This document shows positions 1 to 5,435 of a stretch of DNA of 14,373 bases, piece after piece. Origin of the DNA: Tritrichomonas foetus. Lineage: Eukaryota > Parabasalia > Tritrichomonadida > Tritrichomonadidae. The stretch is taken from NCBI GenBank assembly GCA_001839685.1, contig MLAK01000833.1, positions 1 to 14,373 on the forward strand, in the 5' to 3' direction. The notes under the pieces were generated by a model that saw nothing but the letters and a program-made list of their open reading frames with translations, was not told the origin of the DNA and did no database searches. Both the position numbers and the translations under genes were made by a program. Position 1 is the first letter of the stretch. Each line of letters begins with the position of its first letter.

Positions 1-38
1 TTAATGAAAATAAACGTATTTCCAGGTTGTGTACTTTT

Positions 39-52
39 GTTTGTATACATCT
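39..52 (+). repeat. Probable right terminal repeat of a second TIR element, cut by the window edge
   Basis: The 14-mer GTTTGTATACATCT is identical to the right terminus of the element at 2263-3520 and is the reverse complement of that element's left terminus. In this orientation the body of the element would lie to the left, outside the window, and the adjoining outer bases would be GAAGAAAG. The inner neighbours (reading inward: AAAAGTAC) share only a few bases with the other two ends. No target duplication can be tested here because the left end is missing. A chance third copy of this 14-mer is unlikely but possible. Confidence 0.45.
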
Positions 53-79
53 GAAGAAAGCCTATTTTGCGGTTTTCAA

Positions 80-95
80 ATTGAAAATTTTCAAT
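80..95. repeat. 16-bp perfect palindrome in AT-rich 5' flank
   Basis: ATTGAAAATTTTCAAT is self-complementary. It lies about 175 bp upstream of the first gene's ATG. Apart from this, bases 53-251 show nothing but AT-rich sequence. In DNA this AT-rich such palindromes arise easily, so no function is assigned. Confidence 0.35.
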
Positions 96-251
96 AATTC
101 AGTAATTGAGAGACATCAGAATTAATTCAATTTACCTATACAATTTTAATTGAGAAATTAATGAAAAATTCAAAAATATAACAGAAATTTTCAGTATGTA
201 AATAATCATTGTGATATCACAGTTGTAAAGGAAAGGTGAAATTCAGGTTAA

Positions 252-260
252 TTTGGAAAT
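252..260 (+). promoter_or_regulatory. Candidate near-start promoter motif TTTGGAAAT
   Basis: TTTGGAAAT ends 8 nt before the ATG at 269. The same nine bases end 10 nt before the IFT172 ATG (5417-5425). A related TTTAGAATG lies 4 nt before the ATG at 5071. Trichomonad core promoters are known to sit very close to the start codon because 5' UTRs are short. This motif is not the published T. vaginalis Inr (TCA-type), so its role is inference from position and recurrence. Confidence 0.3.
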
Positions 261-268
261 ATACACCC

Positions 269-1426
269 ATGTTGAAAAGATCTCTTCGCAATAGGTCTTT
301 ACACGACAACACAGTCACTGATTACGATGTAAACAATTGCATTGAAGCACTCCTTCGTGGCGAACCCTGCGATGATGTTCCAGCTCAACTTGCTAATCCA
401 GTCATCACAACACTAACGGCAATGCGAAAAGACTTCATTCTTCAGAGGCGTGATGCTGCTGCCAATAAAATTGATATCATTCTCGGTGAACTTAAGCGCG
501 GCCCGCATAAATTCGAACCAGATACTCCAGAAAACCCACAAAAATTGAGAACTCGTACACTCAAAATAGGACCAACTGAAGAACAAAATCGACTAAGCCG
601 GACAGGAGCCTCCCTTACAAGTGGAGCAAGCCTTCGATCAGTCGATATTCCAACACGATTGGCCGTCACTCCAATTTTGAAAACAAGCAGAGTTCTCGAA
701 GTGTCCAGAATGAATTATCCAACTAGCAAAAGCATCGATCACACACTTGATAATTGCTTTGAATATGAGATTGATTCGAGAAGAGTTGGTCCGCGGCTTT
801 TAAAAGTCCAAGACATTCAGAAGAAGCTTGACATTGCCATAAAAGCATACAGTGAAGCAAGAATCACTGCATTGGCCAGAAGACAAAGATTTGAAGATAT
901 TCGTTCATCTGCCGAAGTTGACTTTGAAAACAAGCTTAAAGACGATATGCTTGTCTTTGGATCATATGTTCCAACAACTTTACCACTTGAATACTCCAAG
1001 TTTTCCAATAAAGTCTTGGATACTCGAGTTAGAGAACACAGATCAGCACAAATCAAGCGATACGATGACGCACAAGCTCTTCGATCAGAAGCATTAAAGA
1101 AAGAAAGACAGGAATTAGATAGTCTTTCAGAAAAATTCACAAGATCATTTAAACTACAGAGACAGCATATGTTACATCATCAAGATATGCAAAGAAAATC
1201 ATTCCAGATTTTATGGAAAAGAAAGAAGGAGAAGCAACTTGCAGACACGAATAGCGAGCTTGAAAGGCTGAAGAGGTCTGTTGAACATCTTCAAAAACAG
1301 CTTGTAGAAGCTGAAAAATTGGCAGGTGTCGAAATATCGCGGATCAAAAACAATGACAGATTGAAGGCCCTTACACCTCTTGCTGCAAGGCAAAAGGGAA
1401 TGAGGGCGCTCAACACTTTTGCATAA
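269..1426 (+). CDS. Coiled-coil protein with N-terminal trichomonad-type module
   Basis: This encodes 385 aa from the ATG at 269. An in-frame GTG at 236 would add 11 residues, but a eukaryotic gene should use the ATG. Residues about 20-80 form a compact helical module (key words CIEALLRGEP, QLANPVITTL, GELKRGPHKF). I recall similar modules at the N-termini of many trichomonad coiled-coil proteins, but I cannot verify this here. Residues about 80-180 are basic and low in predicted structure. From about 185 to 370 there is long charged helix with heptad-like spacing, including NSELERLKRSVEHLQKQLVEA. The C-terminus is basic (LAARQKGMRALNTFA). There is no signal peptide or membrane segment. The stop reads TAAAT, so a TAAA, the trichomonad-type poly(A) signal, overlaps it. 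A cytoskeletal or scaffold role is likely; the partner is unknown. No paralogue lies in the window. Confidence 0.85.
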   Translation: MLKRSLRNRSLHDNTVTDYDVNNCIEALLRGEPCDDVPAQLANPVITTLTAMRKDFILQRRDAAANKIDIILGELKRGPHKFEPDTPENPQKLRTRTLKIGPTEEQNRLSRTGASLTSGASLRSVDIPTRLAVTPILKTSRVLEVSRMNYPTSKSIDHTLDNCFEYEIDSRRVGPRLLKVQDIQKKLDIAIKAYSEARITALARRQRFEDIRSSAEVDFENKLKDDMLVFGSYVPTTLPLEYSKFSNKVLDTRVREHRSAQIKRYDDAQALRSEALKKERQELDSLSEKFTRSFKLQRQHMLHHQDMQRKSFQILWKRKKEKQLADTNSELERLKRSVEHLQKQLVEAEKLAGVEISRIKNNDRLKALTPLAARQKGMRALNTFA

Positions 1427-2164
1427 ATTATTACTAATACTTGAATTAAAGCACATACTGGTGAATTTTTATGTTTTGAAAGATAGAAAGAATCACTTGT
1501 GAAAAAATATATATATTAGCATATTATTTATATGTTTATTAGGTTTGCTTGAGTAAATTTGAATGGGAAATCAAGCAAAAATATTGTTGAGGTCTTTAGA
1601 ATTCACCATTTTCACTGGGATAAAAGTATCGGCTTTCAAATTTCTGAGAATACTTTAAACGTCTATTGTCCATATACGAATAGAGATACTTTATGCATGA
1701 TGAAGTTTGATCATTCAATACTATCGAATTCACTATCGTACCCATCATCATACTTTCCTCTTCCTTTAGTTCAGTCAAAATAATAGTTTTCCATTCAAAA
1801 GAGTGAAATCATTTTGAAAATTTTGCATAATTGTGTCATAGTTTTTTTCAGAAAATTATGTCAATTATTGCCAGAAGGAGGAAAAAGGTTCAGCTATTTT
1901 AAAAAAGTGATACCTATTTCTAAACTCACAAAATAATATTAATAATAATAATAATAATAATATCAAAATTATTAAGATATACTATTTTATTTATAATCAA
2001 TTATATGAAAAATGAATTCTATTTGATTTTATCATGTGTTTTATATAACATATATCTCAGATAATGAAAGGAAATGAAAAGTACAAATAAATTATTTAGA
2101 ATGAGAAATGAATTAATCACTAGGTAGATTCTAAAAAAAGAAAAACTATATCATTAATCAGCGA
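1427..2164. other. AT-rich intergenic region, no supported gene
   Basis: This stretch separates the first gene from the tRNA. The only notable items are an AAT microsatellite (1932-1963) and a 76-codon open frame on the + strand (1553-1783). That frame has no upstream ATG; its first Met codons lie two-thirds of the way in. A frame of that length is roughly what chance gives in DNA this AT-rich. An ATG at 1563 opens a different, 31-codon frame. I see no promoter or RNA gene that I can support. Confidence 0.6.
1932..1963. repeat. AAT trinucleotide microsatellite
   Basis: Seven uninterrupted AAT units occupy 1941-1961, with imperfect units (AATAATATT) just before. It is an ordinary simple-sequence tract in intergenic DNA and may vary in length between isolates. 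Confidence 0.9.
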
Positions 2165-2244
2165 GGTAGTATGGCCGAGTGGTTTAAGGCATTGGAATTT
2201 TCCGTTAGATCCAATTTGCGAAGGTTCGAATCCTTCTTCTACCA
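2165..2244 (+). tRNA. tRNA gene, leucine-like, with abnormal 13-nt anticodon loop
   Basis: Both internal Pol III boxes are perfect: A box TGGCCGAGTGG at 2172-2182 and B box GGTTCGAATCC at 2223-2233. The acceptor arm pairs GGTAGTA with TTCTACC (one U-U mismatch) and leaves discriminator A at 2244. The D arm is GCC/GGC and the T arm is GAAGG/CCTTC. The D-arm sequence, the GGTAG start and A73 resemble eukaryotic tRNA-Leu. The anticodon stem pairs TTGGA with TCCAA, but the loop between them is 13 nt (ATTTTCCGTTAGA) instead of 7. The variable loop is only 5 nt (TTTGC), where Leu and Ser normally carry a long arm. A TAG (Leu-UAG) flanked by T and A lies in the loop, but no register gives a normal loop. 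It may hold a 6-nt intron or be a tRNA pseudogene or derived element. The anticodon is not assigned. Confidence 0.75.
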
Positions 2245-2251
2245 TTTTTTT
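2245..2251 (+). terminator. RNA polymerase III T-run terminator
   Basis: Seven consecutive T residues follow directly on the tRNA discriminator base, the standard Pol III termination signal. A mature CCA is not encoded. The target duplication of the neighbouring element begins three bases after this run. Confidence 0.85.
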
Positions 2252-2262
2252 AAGTTAAAATT

Positions 2263-2276
2263 AGATGTATACAAAC
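2263..2276 (-). repeat. Left terminal inverted repeat
   Basis: AGATGTATACAAAC is identical, in reverse complement, to 3507-3520 and to 39-52. It is flanked outside by TTAAAATT. Confidence 0.8.
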
Positions 2277-2372
2277 CAAATAGTCTTAACGTACGAAATC
2301 ACTAAAATGATCCTTATCATCAGTATTACTTAATACCATCAGTCAAAAATCAAAACCCAAATAGCTAAAAGA

Positions 2373-2471
2373 ATGACGAANATTTCCCTTATCGCAAACT
2401 TCGCAAATGGCCGAATTCAAAAATATTTCGAAAATGATTCTGAAGAAGCTATTGTTTCAGTTTTCGGGTGA
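2373..2471 (+). pseudogene. Short open frame inside the TIR element, possible coding relic
   Basis: An ATG opens 32 codons (it includes ISLIANFANGRIQKYFEN) before TGA at 2469. Codon choice (GCA, AAC, TTC, GGC, CGA) looks more like coding sequence than the surrounding DNA. An overlapping frame carries on to about 2556 (it includes FRVNSFQSIVKSIFY), so a frameshifted relic is possible. The ambiguous base at 2381 falls in codon 3. No family is recognised; it could be a transposase or captured-gene fragment, or chance. Confidence 0.25.
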
Positions 2472-2670
2472 ACAGCTTTCAGTCAATTGTTAAATCTATT
2501 TTTTATAGTTATGAGCCATATTTATTCATAGTTTTGAAATTTTGCAACAATTAAACCGAAAAAAGAGCGATTTTGGAGAAAGCCTAAAAAAAAATTGTGA
2601 GAAGCTTTTTTTCCAAGAATCACAAAGATTATAATACTGCTTCCCATAATTCTATTTACACTTCTTCTAT

Positions 2671-2690
2671 CGATTTTTAATTAAAAATCG
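2671..2690. repeat. 20-bp perfect palindrome inside the TIR element
   Basis: CGATTTTTAA is followed directly by its reverse complement TTAAAAATCG. It lies in the non-coding part of the element, about 75 bp before the open ORF region. It could extrude as a cruciform or bind a dimeric protein; the AT-rich core lowers its significance. Confidence 0.6.
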
Positions 2691-2764
2691 CGAAAATTTT
2701 GATAGTTTTAACTCAGTGATGTTGAATTAATTCAATTTCCATTTGACAGATATGAATGTATTGA

Positions 2765-3139
2765 AATCTTTTCTGTCATAAAATTTTAGTATATGAAGAA
2801 AATAGACTGGCAGTCCTCAACAGCACATTCTCAAGCAGGTATACAGATACAACGATTGAAAGACCAAATCAAGAAATTGACACAAAAGGCAAATGGCTAC
2901 CAACTGAAAATGAATGCGATGATTCAAGAATTAAATGCATTGCGTACAGAAAAATCTTCCTGGAATCAGCACATATTCCAGCAAACAATCCTGGATCAGG
3001 AACAAAACGATGTTTCCGAACATTACAATGGGAAAAATGGAACCCAATATGTTTTTTTCCAGACTCGATGCCAAGTGAATTTTCTGATGACTCGCCATTT
3101 AGATGGCAAAACATTCGTAATCTTCTCATTGATGCCTAA
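2765..3139 (+). pseudogene. Fragmentary coding region in the element, two overlapping open frames
   Basis: Two + frames stay open here. Frame 1 (ATG 2793 to stop 3215, 140 aa) starts with a convincing coiled-coil stretch of about 55 residues (IQIQRLKDQIKKLTQKANG, MNAMIQELNALRTEK). It then degenerates into a hydrophobic tail encoded by T-runs. Frame 2 is open from 2765 to TAA at 3137-3139 (124 codons) without an early ATG. Its second half reads like real protein (FLESAHIPANNPGSG, FRTLQWEKWNPICFFPDS, FRWQNIRNLLIDA). A single -1 shift near the A-run at 2950-2954 would join the coiled coil to that C-terminal part. The reading is therefore a frameshifted host-type gene fragment carried by the element, or an assembly error. 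No homologue is recognised. Confidence 0.45.
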
Positions 3140-3506
3140 ATTTTTTTTATTTATATCAAAATTATTAATATTTTTTTTTTTATACTTCATTTTTGTATTT
3201 TGGAAAACATTATAATTTTCGATGGAGGGTCATATGATAATAAAAAGCACGATTTATGATAAGAAATAATCAAGATATTAATGCTATAAAATCACTTTCT
3301 ATCTCAATAATTCTCAGAAATTTCTGTGGGGTTTATTTTTTTCTCCCAATTTTTTTATGGATTTGGTTTTCTCTGTATCTTGATTTTTAAATTATAATAT
3401 TTATATATTATTAATAGGATTACAATTAAATAATTTTTAGATGACTATAATATCAACAATTATTCATTTAGATCTCTCAATAGTCTTCTACATCTAGATC
3501 TAGTTA

Positions 3507-3520
3507 GTTTGTATACATCT
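3507..3520 (+). repeat. Right terminal inverted repeat
   Basis: GTTTGTATACATCT is flanked outside by TTAAAATT (3521-3528). Just inside, AGATGTA recurs at about 3489-3495 on the complementary strand, a possible subterminal binding site. Confidence 0.8.
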
Positions 3521-3528
3521 TTAAAATT

Positions 3529-3712
3529 GGTGTTTTTGGTCGTTCAAAAAGTTGATTTATATTTGGTCATAATGATGTGATGTCAATTAATCATGTCATC
3601 TTATATTAACATTTAACCAGAAGTTTCAATTATGTTAGAAATTCCCAAAATTTCTAAATATTACCCCATTGGGAAAAACTAGGAAATAATTACATTTATA
3701 TATACAAACATA
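3529..3712. other. AT-rich gap between the TIR element and the coiled-coil gene
   Basis: This holds the 3' flank of the minus-strand gene at 3713. TAAAT about 15-20 nt beyond its stop is a candidate poly(A) signal. A 7-bp inverted repeat TTCCCAA/TTGGGAA (3642-3648 and 3669-3675) lies in the flank. No gene is seen. Confidence 0.5.
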
Positions 3713-5071
3713 TTAAAAAGCTTCAGTAACAGCATCAGATGTGTCAAATCTTGATGGCATTGGCAGTTGCTTTTGTTTCACAGATGTTGGAGTTAACAAT
3801 AAAGAGCTTTTCATCTCCTTAATAAATGTTGAATCAGAATTATGATTAAGTTGCTTAACACTCTGGAATATATTTTCAGGTACAACTGGTGCTGTATTTT
3901 TAATTGTGATTTTTCGAATTGTATTAATAATTTCATTCTCCCTTTCACCATGCATAACTCGAATTTCATTTATTTTATTTTGAAGTATTTTATATTCTTG
4001 TGCAAATTTAGTTGACATATGATTAAATTCACGAGTTCTTGCTTCAATTTTCTTTTCGAGGGCAGTATTCTGTCTTAACAGTGAAGAGAGTTGACAATCA
4101 CGAGAATTGGATGCTTTTCGATAATCTTTATTAGCATTTGTTAATTGCTTCGAAAGACTATTAAAATCATCAGTCGGTTGAACAACAATATTTTCAACTT
4201 TTGATCTTTTATATCGTTGAGTAATTGGAAGCAGCAGATTTAATCTGACTTCTTTTCTTTCGAGTTCTTCTTTATATCGATTAAGATATTCTTTATTAGT
4301 TAAAATGCTTTGTTGAATTGATCTCAGTTCATTTTGAGCCTCTGTTCTGTGTGAGTCCCACGAATACAAACTTCTCATTTGATTCATTTCTTGATCAAAT
4401 TTTAATTGAGAATCAAAATCATCATCTTGATATTTAGTAAGCATATGAAGCCCATGATTCAATTCTTGATCAATGACATTGATTTGTTCTTTAATGTTCT
4501 TAATTTCATTTACAAGATCAACTTTTCCACCTCCAACTAAATCAACTCGTTGAATTACTGTTGATAATGAATTTTCTGCCTTTTTTTTAATCTGTTCTGC
4601 TTCTTTAATAAAAATATCAAATTCTTTTATTTCCTTTTGATAGAATTTTTTATTCATCTTCAATGGAATGTTTAAGATTTTTTGTTCAAAAATTGAAGCA
4701 TTTGTATTTGCGAGTTCAACCATCAATTCGGATTGCCTTTCTATTAAATGATCTATTTCATTAATTCGAGAATTTAAATTGTTTTCAACACTTTCAAAAT
4801 CGAACCGTAATTTATTTAATTCATCATTTTTTTCATTCAGATGAAAAATGTAATCGTCTGGTAAATCATTAATATTGAATATGTCTGGCGTTTTTACTTC
4901 AAATAGAGCTAAATTCCTTCTGGTTTTGGTATCGATGAAAGATATTTTGTGTTCAACAAGCTGTTTTGTTTTTTTGATGATTTCATCTTGAAGTTGTTTC
5001 GATTTGTCATTTTCTACTGCAATCTTGGCTTTCAACTTTTCAAGCTCTAAAAGCTTTTCCTCTCTGTTCAT
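3713..5071 (-). CDS. Coiled-coil protein divergent from IFT172
   Basis: This encodes 452 aa from the ATG at 5071. It is almost entirely charged helix. Residues about 1-45 carry heptads (KLLELEKLKAKIAVENDK). Residues 60-85 form a short break with PDIFNINDLPDDYIF. Coiled coil then runs from about 80 to 290 and again from 315 to 400, interrupted by a glycine-rich turn (VGGGKVD) near 180 and a proline near 290. The last 50 residues are Ser/Pro/Thr-rich and probably disordered. There is no signal peptide, membrane segment or enzyme motif. Its start lies 364 bp from the IFT172 start on the opposite strand, and both have a TACGTTT(A/G)GAA motif just upstream, so shared regulation and a flagellar or cytoskeletal role are plausible but inferred. 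I cannot place it in a named CCDC/CFAP family. An out-of-frame ATG lies 7 nt upstream (5078). Confidence 0.85.
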   Translation of the reverse strand: MNREEKLLELEKLKAKIAVENDKSKQLQDEIIKKTKQLVEHKISFIDTKTRRNLALFEVKTPDIFNINDLPDDYIFHLNEKNDELNKLRFDFESVENNLNSRINEIDHLIERQSELMVELANTNASIFEQKILNIPLKMNKKFYQKEIKEFDIFIKEAEQIKKKAENSLSTVIQRVDLVGGGKVDLVNEIKNIKEQINVIDQELNHGLHMLTKYQDDDFDSQLKFDQEMNQMRSLYSWDSHRTEAQNELRSIQQSILTNKEYLNRYKEELERKEVRLNLLLPITQRYKRSKVENIVVQPTDDFNSLSKQLTNANKDYRKASNSRDCQLSSLLRQNTALEKKIEARTREFNHMSTKFAQEYKILQNKINEIRVMHGERENEIINTIRKITIKNTAPVVPENIFQSVKQLNHNSDSTFIKEMKSSLLLTPTSVKQKQLPMPSRFDTSDAVTEAF

Positions 5072-5077
5072 TGTTCA

Positions 5078-5088
5078 TTCTAAACGTA
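5078..5088 (-). promoter_or_regulatory. Near-start motif TACGTTTAGAA of the coiled-coil gene
   Basis: On the minus strand TACGTTTAGAA ends 6 nt before the ATG at 5071. IFT172 has TACGTTTGGAA (5413-5423), ten of eleven bases identical, ending 12 nt before its ATG. Matching position on both divergent genes suggests a shared core-promoter or transcription-factor site. This is inference only. Confidence 0.4.
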
Positions 5089-5242
5089 CGCATGTCATGT
5101 GATATAAAAAATCACATCAAAAATTGAATCTATTCACCATCCCATAGAAGCGTTCGATATCTTACTACATGAATTTGACCATATAATGTATTGTTTTGTA
5201 ATAAAAATCATTTTGTGGTGAAATTCAATTCATCAAATAATT

Positions 5243-5264
5243 ATTTTCTTGAATTCAAGAAAAT
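5243..5264. promoter_or_regulatory. 22-bp perfect palindrome at the midpoint of the divergent intergenic region
   Basis: ATTTTCTTGAA is followed directly by TTCAAGAAAAT. The centre is 5253.5, exactly halfway between the two start codons (5071 and 5436). It contains two TTCnnGAA units, the half-pattern of heat-shock elements, but the GAA/TTC junction lacks the 2-nt gap of a canonical HSE. It is a candidate bidirectional operator or factor site. Apart from this and the near-start motifs, the 5072-5435 region is plain AT-rich DNA. Confidence 0.5.
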
Positions 5265-5400
5265 CTTAATAAAGTAAATGCTTTTCTATAAATTATACTA
5301 TTAAGTTACTAGTATTAATTGCCATCAGAGTATAATAAAGAGGAAATCAATCACATTTCTTGAAAAAAAAGGAAAGATTTTTCATTTATTTTATAAAATT

Positions 5401-5419
5401 AAACGTATACCATACGTTT
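5401..5419. promoter_or_regulatory. 8-bp-arm inverted repeat just upstream of IFT172
   Basis: AAACGTAT, spacer ACC, ATACGTTT: perfect arms ending 16 nt before the IFT172 ATG. AAACGTA also occurs upstream of the coiled-coil gene (5082-5088), and AAACGTAT occurs at 12-19. The form suits a dimeric DNA-binding protein or two MYB-like AACGT sites. No factor is identified. Confidence 0.45.
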
Positions 5420-5435
5420 GGAAATTCTCAAAATC

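Larger units (their letters stand above)
2255..3528. mobile_element. 1258-bp TIR element with 8-bp target-site duplication
   Basis: The element proper is 2263-3520. Its left end AGATGTATACAAAC (2263-2276) is the exact reverse complement of its right end GTTTGTATACATCT (3507-3520). Weaker inward similarity follows (CAAATAG against TAACTAG). Directly outside each end is the same octamer TTAAAATT (2255-2262 and 3521-3528), a perfect target-site duplication. A 9-bp subterminal direct repeat AATAGTCTT occurs at 2279-2287 and 3479-3487. An 8-bp duplication suits hAT-, P- or Merlin-like cut-and-paste DNA transposons. The AG...CT termini are not typical of hAT, and Maverick/Polinton elements (AG ends) make 5-6 bp duplications, so the superfamily stays open. 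No intact transposase is visible, so this is probably a non-autonomous derivative. It inserted 18 bp past the tRNA 3' end. Confidence 0.8.

Noticed and set aside
1553..1783. 76-codon open frame on the + strand
   Set aside because: There is no upstream ATG, and this length is about what chance gives in non-coding DNA this AT-rich; the opposite strand is equally open.
2373..3139. Spliced gene with exons at 2373 and 2765
   Set aside because: No trichomonad-type donor (GTAYGT) or ACTAAC...ACAG acceptor is seen between the frames.
2255..3528. piggyBac- or Kolobok-type TTAA insertion
   Set aside because: TTAA is within the octamer, but using it as the duplication leaves unpaired bases at the left end; the full 8-bp duplication makes both ends flush.
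5243..5264. Canonical heat-shock element
   Set aside because: Two TTCnnGAA units are present, but the middle spacing is 0 instead of 2 nt, so it is kept only as an unassigned palindrome.
5401..5419. Possible RFX X-box upstream of IFT172
   Set aside because: The inverted repeat does not match the X-box consensus beyond a central ACCAT, and RFX control of IFT genes is not established in parabasalids.
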